From NCBI GenBank assembly GCA_035647855.1, contig DASRMP010000064.1, positions 1 to 13,799 of the forward strand: a DNA stretch of 13,799 nucleotides. Direction: 5' to 3'. Shown in pieces: positions 6,286 to 13,229 of this stretch. The DNA is from JAAZBW01 sp035647855. Lineage in GTDB: Bacteria > Actinomycetota > Actinomycetes > Actinomycetales > Actinomycetaceae. The notes beneath the pieces are model-generated. The model worked only from the letters and a program-made list of their open reading frames with translations. It did no database searches and was not told where the DNA came from. The translations under genes were made by a program, and so were the position numbers. The first letter of the stretch is position 1. Every line of letters begins with the position of its first letter.

Positions 6286-7281
6286 CTAGAACCCCAGGCG
6301 TCCCAGCTTCTTCGGGTCACGCTGCCAATCCTGCGCCACCTTGACGTGCAGGTCGAGATACACGCGCCGCTGCAGCAACTCCTCGATCTCGTGCCGGGCC
6401 CGGGTGCCCACCTCGCGCAACCGCGTGCCGCGCCGCCCGATCACGATCGCCTTCTGCGAGTCGCGCTCCACGTACAGCGAGGCGTAGATCGCAAGCACTC
6501 CCGGGCGCCCGCCCTTCCCCTCGCGCTCCTCGACGTCGTCCACCACGACGGCAATCGAGTGCGGCAACTCGTCGCGCACCCCCTCGAGGGCCGCCTCGCG
6601 GATGAGCTCAGCCACGCGAATCTCGTCCGACTCGTCCGTGACCTGCTCGCGGGGGTACAGTGGCGGCGATTCGGGCATGATCCCGACCAGCAGATCGACC
6701 AGTTTCTCCACCTGCTCCCCGCGCACCGCCGAGACGGGCACGATCTCCGCGAAATCGGCCAACTCGCTGACGGCCAGGAGCTTCTCGATCAGCTGCTCCG
6801 GACGCACGCGGTCGATCTTCGTCACCGCGGCGACAACGGGTGCGCGCGACCGGAACGCCAGATTGGTGACGAACCGGTCACCGGGGCCGATTTTCTCGTC
6901 GGCGGGAAGGCAGACGATCACCGCATCGACGTCGTCGAGGGACTCGTGCACGACCTCGTTGAGGCGTTGACCGAGCAGGGTGCGCGGCTTGTGCAGTCCG
7001 GGCGTGTCCACGAGGACGAGTTGGCCCGCCTCCCGGTGGACCACGCCGCGGATGGCCCGGCGCGTGGTCTCGGGGCGGTTGGAGATTATGGCGATCTTCT
7101 CCCCCACCATCGCGTTGATGAGGGTGGACTTCCCCGCGTTCGGGCGGCCCACGATCGCGACAAATCCCGCCCGCAGATCCTCGGGCCAATCGCCATCGCC
7201 GAGCGCGGCGAGGCGTGAGGGATCGATCTCGACGCGCGCATCCTCGGGGAACGCGGCGTCGTCGGGGAAGAGGCCGCTCAC
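6286..7281 (-). CDS. era: GTPase Era
   Basis: Era is an essential GTPase that binds the 3' end of 16S rRNA and assists 30S subunit maturation. The 331-residue product has the GTPase motifs G1 GRPNAGKST (45-53), G3 DTPG (92-95), G4 TKID (154-157) and G5 SAV (184-186), with the switch segment around 66-78. A C-terminal KH RNA-binding domain follows, with GRRGTRLREVG at 282-292. It is longer than typical Era (about 300) because of an acidic N-terminal extension of some 38 residues before the G domain, seen also in other actinobacterial Era proteins. The start is a GTG overlapping the TGA of the CBS-domain gene by four bases (GTGA), so translation is probably coupled. Neighbours ybeY and era both act in ribosome maturation. 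Confidence 0.97.
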   Translation of the reverse strand: MSGLFPDDAAFPEDARVEIDPSRLAALGDGDWPEDLRAGFVAIVGRPNAGKSTLINAMVGEKIAIISNRPETTRRAIRGVVHREAGQLVLVDTPGLHKPRTLLGQRLNEVVHESLDDVDAVIVCLPADEKIGPGDRFVTNLAFRSRAPVVAAVTKIDRVRPEQLIEKLLAVSELADFAEIVPVSAVRGEQVEKLVDLLVGIMPESPPLYPREQVTDESDEIRVAELIREAALEGVRDELPHSIAVVVDDVEEREGKGGRPGVLAIYASLYVERDSQKAIVIGRRGTRLREVGTRARHEIEELLQRRVYLDLHVKVAQDWQRDPKKLGRLGF

Positions 7282-8570
7282 TCCTCGTCATCCTCGAGCT
7301 CGGGTGCGCGGGAGACCCGCATCGTCACGATCTGCCGGCGGCGCCCTCCGGCCCGTTCCGCCACGAGGTGCAGTCCGAGGATCTCCGCCTCGGCACCCTC
7401 GATCGGAACGCGGCCGAGTGCCTTCGCGAGCAGGCCGCCGGCGGTGTCGACGTCGTCGTCGTCGAGACTCAGGTCGAAGAGCTCACCCAGTTCGTCGACG
7501 GGCAGGCGCGCCGGGATCCGGAAGGTACCGTTTCCCAGGTCCTGGACGGCGGGGAGGTTGGCGTCGTGTTCGTCCTGCACCTCGCCGACCAGTTCCTCGA
7601 TCAGGTCCTCCATGGTCACGAGGCCGGCGACGCCGCCGTATTCGTCGATGACGATCGCCATGTGGATCGATTCGTTCTGCATCTCGCGCATCAGTTCGTC
7701 CACGAGTTTCATCTCGGGCACGAAACGCGCGGGCCTCATGACGTCCTCGACCAGGATGTCCGAGGCGTGCGGGCGGCGCGAGGCGCGCAGCGAGTCCTTG
7801 AGATAGAGCACGCCGCGGACCTCGTCGGCGTTCTCGCCGATCACGGGCACGCGCGAGAACCCGGAGCGGACGAACAACGCGAGCGCCTTCTCCAGCGTGG
7901 CGCCGGCGGACACGGTGATCATGTCCGGACGCGGCACCATGACCTCACGAGTGAGGGTGCGGCCGAGTTCGAAGACCGACTGGAGCATGTCACGCTCCTC
8001 GTCCTCGATGTGGTCGCTCTCGGAGACCAGATAGACCATCTCGCGCAGGTCCTCGGCGGCCTGTTCCCGATCCTCGAGCGCCCGCCCCGATTCGTCGCGG
8101 GCGGCCCTGCGGTGCCTCATCGCGATCGCCGGGCGGGCGAGCACACCGAGCGCGCGGATCCCTCGCGCGAGCCTGTGGACCACATTCCCCGGATTGCGCC
8201 GGCCCACGTCCCTCGGCTGCGAGCCCATCACGATCGCCACCAGGATCGTCACGACGACGACGGAGACAAGGAACACCGACCACCAGTTGGGCAGGAGGTC
8301 GGCGATCAGGAGCGTGACCGCGACGGCGGCCATCAGCTTGAACATCAGGCGGGCGGCGCCGGTGCCGAGGATCGCCTCGGCCCGGTTGTCGAGGATCGTT
8401 CCGCAGAGGTCCGCCCGGGGGCGGCCCTCTTGCTTCAGTTCAGCGACATGCGACCGGGTGAGCCGCTGGAGCGCGGACTCCGCTGCGGAGAAGATGGCGC
8501 CGAAGATCACACCCACTACGGCGATCACGCCGAGGAGCGTCATCGGCGCGCCGTCTATCAGTCCCTCCAC
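7278..8570 (-). CDS. CNNM/CBS/CorC-domain membrane protein (hemolysin family)
   Basis: The 430-residue product belongs to the CorC/HlyC family, membrane proteins linked to divalent cation (magnesium, cobalt) transport or homeostasis; the old 'hemolysin' name is not a proven role here. Hydrophobic segments at about 10-32, 75-93 and 97-116 form the DUF21/CNNM part. A CBS pair spans about 208-332, with VMVPRPDM (210-217) and the signature DEYGGVAGLVTMEDLIEELV at 309-328. A C-terminal CorC/HlyC domain (about 345-420) and an acidic tail follow. The GTG start shares one base with the ybeY stop (TAGTG); an ATG nine codons downstream is an alternative start just before the first membrane segment. The location between ybeY and era is conserved in actinobacteria. 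Confidence 0.93.
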   Translation of the reverse strand: MEGLIDGAPMTLLGVIAVVGVIFGAIFSAAESALQRLTRSHVAELKQEGRPRADLCGTILDNRAEAILGTGAARLMFKLMAAVAVTLLIADLLPNWWSVFLVSVVVVTILVAIVMGSQPRDVGRRNPGNVVHRLARGIRALGVLARPAIAMRHRRAARDESGRALEDREQAAEDLREMVYLVSESDHIEDEERDMLQSVFELGRTLTREVMVPRPDMITVSAGATLEKALALFVRSGFSRVPVIGENADEVRGVLYLKDSLRASRRPHASDILVEDVMRPARFVPEMKLVDELMREMQNESIHMAIVIDEYGGVAGLVTMEDLIEELVGEVQDEHDANLPAVQDLGNGTFRIPARLPVDELGELFDLSLDDDDVDTAGGLLAKALGRVPIEGAEAEILGLHLVAERAGGRRRQIVTMRVSRAPELEDDEE

Positions 8571-9022
8571 TATCGCCCCGCGAGGAACTGCAGGAGCAGC
8601 CGGCGCTGCAGATCGAACATTTCTCTCTCTTCTTCCGGCTCGTCGTGATCGAAGCCGAGGAGGTGGAGGATTCCATGAACGGTGAGGAGGAGAAGTTCCT
8701 CGATTGTGGAATGCCCCGCACCGCGTGCCTGCTCGGCCGCGACCTCCGGGCAGAGCACCACATCACCGAGGATGCCGGGATCGGACACCTCGCCGTCGCG
8801 GCCCGGGCGGAGTTCGTCCATGGGGAAACTCATCACGTCGGTGGGACCGGGGAGGTCCAGCCAGCGTTCGTGGAGTTCCTCCATGACGGACGGCTCAACC
8901 AGCGTGATCGACAGCTCCGCCTGCGGGTGAACGTGCAACTGATCGAGTACGAACCGGCCGAGTGCGGCGAACTCCTCGCCGTCGACCTCGAAACCCGACT
9001 CGTTGAGGACTTCCGTACTCAT
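8570..9022 (-). CDS. ybeY: Endoribonuclease YbeY (rRNA maturation)
   Basis: YbeY is a metal-dependent single-strand-specific RNase involved in 16S rRNA 3'-end maturation and 70S ribosome quality control. The 150-residue product carries the diagnostic zinc motif HGILHLLGFDH at 116-126 (His116, His120, His126), together with the conserved TDVMSFPMDE at 61-70 and GDVVLCPE at 86-93. Length is normal. The ATG overlaps the phoH TGA by four bases (ATGA), indicating coupled translation; phoH and ybeY are a widely conserved pair. The downstream CBS gene begins on the last base of its stop codon. Confidence 0.96.
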   Translation of the reverse strand: MSTEVLNESGFEVDGEEFAALGRFVLDQLHVHPQAELSITLVEPSVMEELHERWLDLPGPTDVMSFPMDELRPGRDGEVSDPGILGDVVLCPEVAAEQARGAGHSTIEELLLLTVHGILHLLGFDHDEPEEEREMFDLQRRLLLQFLAGR

Positions 9023-10152
9023 CGAACGTCTCCTTGAGCCTCTCTGCCGCGGTTGTCCCCGCGCCCGTCAGTGCGTTCTCTGCGTTCTCGGCCTTCTCTG
9101 CCGTCTCGTGACTCCCCCCGCAGTTCCGTGCGGTGCCCGTAGCGCCGGTGCCGGTCCCGGTCCTGGTCCCGGTTCCCTGCATCCTGGCGCAGGTCCCAGC
9201 GCTCGTAGGCGTCGATGATCTCGCTGACGAGCCGGTGCCGGACGACGTCGGCGGAGGTGAGTCTGCAGAAGGCGACGTCGTCGATCCCGTCGAGGATCTC
9301 CTGGACCACGCGCAGACCGGAGCGGACGCCGCCGGGCAGGTCCACCTGAGTTATGTCGCCGGTGACCACCACCTTGGAGTTGAACCCGAGGCGCGTGAGG
9401 AACATCTTCATCTGCTCGAGGGAGGTGTTCTGGGCCTCGTCGAGGATGATGAACGCGTCATTGAGGGTGCGCCCGCGCATGTAGGCGAGCGGCGCCACCT
9501 CGATAGTGCCCGCTGCCATGAGTTTGGGGATCGAGTCCGGGTCCACCATGTCGTGGAGCGCGTCGTACAGCGGGCGGAGGTATGGATCGATCTTCTCCGA
9601 GAGCGTGCCCGGCAGGAATCCGAGCCGCTCGCCTGCCTCCACTGCGGGCCGCGTCATGACGATGCGGTTCACCTGCTTGGACTGCAGTGCGTTCACGGCC
9701 TTCGCCATGGCGAGGTACGTCTTGCCGGTGCCGGCGGGGCCGATCCCGAAAGTGATGGTGTTGGCGTCGATCGCGTCCACGTAGGACTTCTGCCCGAGCG
9801 TCTTCGGGCGGATCGTGCGGCCGCGCGAGGAGACGATGTTCGCCGTGAGCACCGTGGACGGGTTAGTGGCGTAGTTGGCCAGCATGCCTATCGCCCGCTC
9901 GACGGCGTCGGGAGTCAGCGGCGTGCCCGCTCGCGCGATGGGAACGAGTTCCTCGATGAGCCGCTGCGCCGTCGTGACATCCCCGACGGGACCCGTCAAC
10001 GTGACGAGGTTGCCGCGGGCGTGGAACTCCACCTTCGGGAAACCTGTCTCGACGGCACGCATGACCTCATCACGGGCGCCGAAAAGGGTCACGGGGTGGA
10101 CATCGTCGGGCAGCGTGACCCGGTAGGTGACCGTATCGGTGGGTGGTGGCAT
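9019..10152 (-). CDS. phoH: PhoH-family ATPase with an arginine-rich tail
   Basis: This cytosolic P-loop ATPase of the PhoH family, related to the helicase core, is genetically linked to YbeY and probably acts in RNA metabolism; its exact reaction is unsettled. The 377-residue product has a KH-like N-terminal part (about 10-75), then the ATPase domain with Walker A GPAGTGKT (138-145) and Walker B FIILDEAQN (234-242). The conserved core ends at about residue 322. The remaining 55 residues are a low-complexity tail of Arg, Asp, Glu and Gly (RDQDRDRHRRYGHR, then GREGRERRER) not typical of the family core; its DNA is made of short CGGGAC and CGG-like runs, as if expanded by slippage. The ATG has GAAAGAG about six bases upstream. 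Only 41 bases separate it from dnaJ, where many actinobacteria carry rsmE. Confidence 0.95.
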   Translation of the reverse strand: MPPPTDTVTYRVTLPDDVHPVTLFGARDEVMRAVETGFPKVEFHARGNLVTLTGPVGDVTTAQRLIEELVPIARAGTPLTPDAVERAIGMLANYATNPSTVLTANIVSSRGRTIRPKTLGQKSYVDAIDANTITFGIGPAGTGKTYLAMAKAVNALQSKQVNRIVMTRPAVEAGERLGFLPGTLSEKIDPYLRPLYDALHDMVDPDSIPKLMAAGTIEVAPLAYMRGRTLNDAFIILDEAQNTSLEQMKMFLTRLGFNSKVVVTGDITQVDLPGGVRSGLRVVQEILDGIDDVAFCRLTSADVVRHRLVSEIIDAYERWDLRQDAGNRDQDRDRHRRYGHRTELRGESRDGREGRERRERTDGRGDNRGREAQGDVR

Positions 10153-10193
10153 GCGGCTCTTTCTACGCCCGGTGCCGGGCGTTCGGGTCCATG

Positions 10194-11315
10194 CTACAGA
10201 CCGATGCGCTCACGAAGCCGGGCGAAGAGGCCACCCCCGGCCGTGACGTTCGGCTCCACCCGCTCCTCGCCGCGGATGCGCGCCAGTTCGGCGATGAGTT
10301 CGCGCTGACGCTCGTCAAGTTTCGTGGGCACTTCCACATCGACGAACACCTTGAGATCACCGCGCGACCGGTTGCCGAGCCGGGTGACGCCGAGACCCTT
10401 GAGGACCTCCGTGTGCCCCGGCTGTGTGCCTGCGGGGACGTTCACTTCTTGGGCGCCGTCGAAGGTCTCGATCACCACGCGCGTGCCGAGCGCGGCCGCG
10501 GTGGTGGGGACGGAGATGGAGCAGATGAGGTCATCGCCGCGGCGGGCGAAAGTGGGGTCCGCCTTGACGCGGAATTCGATGTGGAGATCGCCGGCGGGTC
10601 CCGCGCCGGGGCCCACCTCGCCGTGACCGGGCATCCGCAGGCGCTGCCCGTGCTCGACGCCGGCCGGAATATCCACGGGGATGCCGGCCTTGGTCCGCAC
10701 GCGGCCGTCGCCGGAGCATTCGGGGCACGGGTCCATGATGATCGTGCCGTGGCCCTGGCAGTTCGCGCAGGGGCTGGTGGTCATGATCTGCCCGAGGAAC
10801 GAACGCGCCACGCGCTGCACGGAGCCGCGGCCGTTACAGGCCGCGCAGGTGACGGGCGAGGTGCCGGGGCGGCAGGCGGTGCCGTTGCAGGTGGGGCAGA
10901 CCACCGCGGTGTTGACCGTGACGTTCTTGGTGCCGCCGAAGATCACGTCCTTCAGGGTGATCTCGAGCGGAACGAGGGCGTCCTGGCCGCGGCGGCCTCT
11001 TGGGACCGGGCCGCGCTGCGTTGTCCCGGTGGGCGCGGAACCGAAGAAGGTTTCGAAGATGTCCTGGAATCCGCCGGCCCCGAACGGGGAGGCGCCGCCG
11101 TTGCGGAGCGCGTCCGGGCCGCCGAGGTCGTACATGCGGCGGCGCTCTTGATCGGCGAGGACCTCGTAGGCCGTGGAGGCCTCCTTGAACCGCTCCTCGG
11201 AGCCGGGTCCGGCGACGTCCGGGTGCGTCTCGCGCGCCAGCTTCAGGTAGGCCTTCTTGATCTCGGCCTGGGTGGCGTCCCGCTGCACACCGAGAACTTC
11301 GTAGTAGTCGCTCAC
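10194..11315 (-). CDS. dnaJ: Chaperone DnaJ (hrcA-linked paralogue)
   Basis: This Hsp40 co-chaperone stimulates DnaK ATPase and holds unfolded clients in the cytosol. The 373-residue product has an N-terminal J domain with the HPD triad at 31-33, a short Gly/Phe-rich segment (about 72-93), a central zinc-binding domain, and two beta-rich client-binding domains to the C-terminus. The zinc cysteine pairs are at 140/143, 157/160, 183/186 and 197/200. The first motif reads CPTCNGTA and lacks the final glycine of CXXCXGXG; the other three are regular. The start is a GTG, with AGG about nine bases upstream. Actinobacteria usually have two dnaJ genes, and this position next to hrcA identifies the DnaJ2-type copy. 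It is probably co-transcribed with hrcA (54-base gap) and so under CIRCE control. Confidence 0.97.
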   Translation of the reverse strand: MSDYYEVLGVQRDATQAEIKKAYLKLARETHPDVAGPGSEERFKEASTAYEVLADQERRRMYDLGGPDALRNGGASPFGAGGFQDIFETFFGSAPTGTTQRGPVPRGRRGQDALVPLEITLKDVIFGGTKNVTVNTAVVCPTCNGTACRPGTSPVTCAACNGRGSVQRVARSFLGQIMTTSPCANCQGHGTIIMDPCPECSGDGRVRTKAGIPVDIPAGVEHGQRLRMPGHGEVGPGAGPAGDLHIEFRVKADPTFARRGDDLICSISVPTTAAALGTRVVIETFDGAQEVNVPAGTQPGHTEVLKGLGVTRLGNRSRGDLKVFVDVEVPTKLDERQRELIAELARIRGEERVEPNVTAGGGLFARLRERIGL

Positions 11316-11369
11316 GTATCGCCTGTCTTCTTTGTCTCGCCTTTGGTTGCCGCTGTTTCGCGCATCCGC

Positions 11370-12386
11370 TTACCGGACGTTCAGGAACTCGGAGACGTAC
11401 CGCGCGACGGCGCGCACGGATGCCATCGTGGATGGGTAGTCCATGCGGGTGGGGCCGAGGACCGCCAGCGCGCCGGCCGGGCCGTTTCCGGCGGCGTAGC
11501 TGGTGGTGACCAGGCTCGTTTCCACCAATCCTTCGTAGTGGTTCTCGGCACCGATGGACACCGCCACCGTGTCGTCCACCGCGAGTTGTTGCAGCAACCG
11601 CAGCATCACGACCTGTTCCTCGAGCGCATCGAGGATCGGACCGATGGTACCCCGAAAATCCTCGGGGGTACGTACGAGGTTGGCGGTGCCCGCGAGCACG
11701 ATCCGCTCCTCGGCTTCCTGCCGCAGCGCATCCACGAGCGGCGCGATGATCGCCTCGACTACCGGCAACTGATCCGGCCGCAGCGCATCCGCCATCGCGT
11801 CCACGCTCTCCGGGAACTCCGCGAGCCGCTTGCCCACGAGGTGCGTGTTGAGGGCGAGCCTCAGCTCGTCCAGTTCGGGCAGTGCCTCCTCCACCTCCAC
11901 CATCCGCTGCTCGACGCGTCCCGTGTCCGTAATCACGACGACGAGTGCGTGATGGTCCGAGAGCCGCAGCAGTTCAAGGTGACGCAGGCTCGCGCGGCTC
12001 AGGCTGGGGTACTGGATGATCGCGACCTGGTGGGTGGCCTGGGCGAGGAGTCGCACGGTGCGTTCGAGGATGTCATCGAGGTCCACCGCGTCCACGAGGA
12101 AGTGCTCGATCGCGCGGCGTTCCGCGGCCGAGAGCGGTTTGAGTTCCTCGATCCGGTCCACGAAGGTGCGGTAGCCGAGATCCGTGGGGATGCGGCCGGC
12201 CGAGGTGTGCGGCTGCGTGATGAGGCCGGCCTCCTCCAGGAAGGCCATGTCGTTGCGGACCGTGGCGGGCGAGACGCCCAGCTTGTGCCGCTCGACGATC
12301 GCGCGCGATCCCACCGGCTCCGACGACGCCACGTAGTCCTGCACGATCGCGGAGAGCACCTGCATGCGGCGTTGTTCGGTGGCCAT
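11370..12386 (-). CDS. hrcA: Heat-inducible transcription repressor HrcA
   Basis: HrcA binds CIRCE operators and represses chaperone genes; GroEL keeps it active, so titration of GroEL by unfolded proteins lifts repression. The 338-residue product has an N-terminal winged-helix DNA-binding domain (about 1-75) with ATVRNDMAFLEEAGLITQPH at 41-60 and TSAGRIPTDLGYR following, then a GAF-like domain and a dimerisation region; length is normal. I chose the ATG at 12386 because GAGGAGA precedes it closely and it yields the family's N-terminus; the frame stays open upstream to 12566, but those 60 residues are encoded by the repetitive leader. A CIRCE element about 190 bases upstream shows likely autoregulation. 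dnaJ follows. Confidence 0.97.
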   Translation of the reverse strand: MATEQRRMQVLSAIVQDYVASSEPVGSRAIVERHKLGVSPATVRNDMAFLEEAGLITQPHTSAGRIPTDLGYRTFVDRIEELKPLSAAERRAIEHFLVDAVDLDDILERTVRLLAQATHQVAIIQYPSLSRASLRHLELLRLSDHHALVVVITDTGRVEQRMVEVEEALPELDELRLALNTHLVGKRLAEFPESVDAMADALRPDQLPVVEAIIAPLVDALRQEAEERIVLAGTANLVRTPEDFRGTIGPILDALEEQVVMLRLLQQLAVDDTVAVSIGAENHYEGLVETSLVTTSYAAGNGPAGALAVLGPTRMDYPSTMASVRAVARYVSEFLNVR

Positions 12387-12399
12387 GGTGTCTCCTCTC

Positions 12400-12491
12400 G
12401 GTGCGGGCGGTGCGGGCGGCTGGTTCGGTAGTCGGTGCGGGCGGCTGGAGTGTTGGCCCATGGCTTGTGGCCCATGGCTTGTGGCCGTGGG
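12400..12491 (-). repeat. Short tandem repeats in the hrcA 5' leader
   Basis: Two repeat types sit in the untranslated leader between the CIRCE promoter and hrcA. The 15-base GGTGCGGGCGGCTGG occurs at 12409-12423 and 12434-12448, with a 9-base partial copy at 12400-12408. The 14-base TGGCCCATGGCTTG occurs in perfect tandem at 12454-12467 and 12468-12481, with a decaying third copy to 12491. Both look like slippage-type expansions; any regulatory effect is unknown. Confidence 0.7.
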
Positions 12492-12570
12492 TCTTGCCAT
12501 CTCGCGTGGTGGTTGCGGTTGGGTAGCGTCGGCGTCGGGTGGTGATCTCGGCCGACATCTCCGCATCTCC

Positions 12571-12600
12571 GCGATAGCACTCGCGTGCTCCGAGTGCCAA
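12571..12600 (-). promoter_or_regulatory. Candidate promoter of the hrcA-dnaJ operon
   Basis: On the minus strand, TTGGCA (12600-12595; five of six matches to TTGACA) and TATCGC (12576-12571; weak -10) are 18 bases apart. The -35 is inside the first CIRCE arm and the -10 begins at the end of the second, so bound HrcA would block RNA polymerase. Transcription from here would leave a leader of roughly 175-180 bases before hrcA. Confidence 0.45.
12574..12600 (-). promoter_or_regulatory. CIRCE operator (HrcA-binding inverted repeat)
   Basis: Read on the minus strand the site is TTGGCACTC, nine bases, then GAGTGCTAT. The consensus is TTAGCACTC-N9-GAGTGCTAA, so 16 of the 18 arm positions match and the 9-base spacing is exact. 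It lies upstream of hrcA, as expected for autoregulation of the heat-shock repressor. Confidence 0.93.
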
Positions 12601-12919
12601 GTCTATTCCGTGAACGGCGAGTTCTCCATGAGGGGCGTGCCACTGTGAATGGGCTTGTGGCGAAACGTGCGGCTGGGAAGAACTGCACGCCGGCCACGGA
12701 CGCCGCCGCGCCAAGCCGCGCGGGGCCTCCGGGCCTCTGCGCCGGGCCCATCCCCGCGCCGGGCCCATCCCCGCGCCAACGCGGGAGCCTTCATCTGGGA
12801 CGTGAGACCGGTTACTGTGGCGCGCCAACCCACGCTGCTCCCCCGATCGCCATGGCGCGGTGCACGATCCTCAGCGCATGGCCCGCGATCGTCACACGGA
12901 CTCCCCAGCCCTGCACCGA
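12601..12919. other. Non-coding region between CIRCE and the repeat array
   Basis: No frame here has a recognisable product, and hemW, a common neighbour upstream of hrcA, is absent. A 17-base unit, GCGCCGGGCCCATCCCC, is repeated in tandem at 12739-12755 and 12756-12772, with a partial third copy. From about 12845 there are degenerate relatives of the array units that follow, for example CCATGGCGCGGTGCACGATC and GCGATCGTCACAC (12885-12897), so the array has decayed flanks. I see no convincing promoter for a rightward gene. Confidence 0.5.
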
Positions 12920-13199
12920 GGGCGCACGATCGTCACACCGGGGCGCACATCCGTCACACGGGATTCTTGAGGGCGCACGATCGTCACACCGGGGCGCACA
13001 TCCGTCACAAGAGGGCGCATGATCGTCACACCGGCGAAATCGGGGCGCACGATCGTCACACCGGGGCGCACATCCGTCACAAGAGGGCGCATGATCGTCA
13101 CACGCAAAGTGACGAGGGCGCACGATCGTCACGATGGCGTAGTGACGTCACTGCGCCATCGTGACGAACGTGCGCCATGGTGTGACGAACACGCGCCCT
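12920..13199. repeat. Array of GGGCGCA repeats in A-B-C higher-order arrangement
   Basis: Nine direct units begin with GGGCGCA at 12920, 12941, 12971, 12992, 13013, 13043, 13064, 13085 and 13116, spaced 21, 30, 21, 21, 30, 21, 21 and 31 bases. Type A reads GGGCGCACGATCGTCACA, type B GGGCGCACATCCGTCACA, and type C GGGCGCATGATCGTCACA with about nine extra bases. The order is A-B, A-B-C, A-B-C, A, so a three-unit block of about 72 bases has itself been duplicated. At 13152-13199 inverted units follow (TGCGCCATCGTGACGAACG, TGCGCCATGGTGTGACGAAC, then CGCGCCC). There are no unique spacers, so it is not CRISPR. Candidates are a dispersed REP/BIME-like element, an array of protein-binding sites, or a slippage-expanded remnant. 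Confidence 0.85.
13117..13176. repeat. 60-base near-perfect palindrome at the array junction
   Basis: The sequence is symmetric about 13146/13147, where TGACGTCA forms the centre. Of 30 opposed pairs, 28 are Watson-Crick, one is a T-G pair (13140/13153) and one is an A-A mismatch (13125/13168). It arises where a direct GGGCGCA unit meets an inverted one. It could extrude as a cruciform or form a very stable hairpin if transcribed from either strand. With no gene close on its right in this window, a role as a bidirectional terminator is possible but unproven. Confidence 0.85.
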
Positions 13200-13229
13200 C
13201 ACGCCACGGGCGGGGCCGGACACCGCGGA

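Noticed and set aside
4870..7218. Long plus-strand open frame opposite the hydrolase and era
   Set aside because: Antisense to era and the hydrolase, both with intact motifs; the composition is the typical antisense mix and no family is recognisable.
10143..12431. Long plus-strand open frame opposite dnaJ and hrcA
   Set aside because: Same reason: shadow of two well-conserved genes, no motif of its own.
12387..12566. 60-residue N-terminal extension of HrcA
   Set aside because: It would be encoded by the leader tandem repeats and is Pro/Arg rich; the ATG at 12386 has a good ribosome-binding sequence and matches the family start.
12649..13164. Plus-strand frame encoding His-rich repeats (RAHDRHTGAHIRH)
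   Set aside because: The repeating peptide is only the GGGCGCA array translated. Most unit spacings are multiples of three, which keeps the frame open, but the last is 31 and the frame ends soon after; there is no start context, and the minus frames are equally open.
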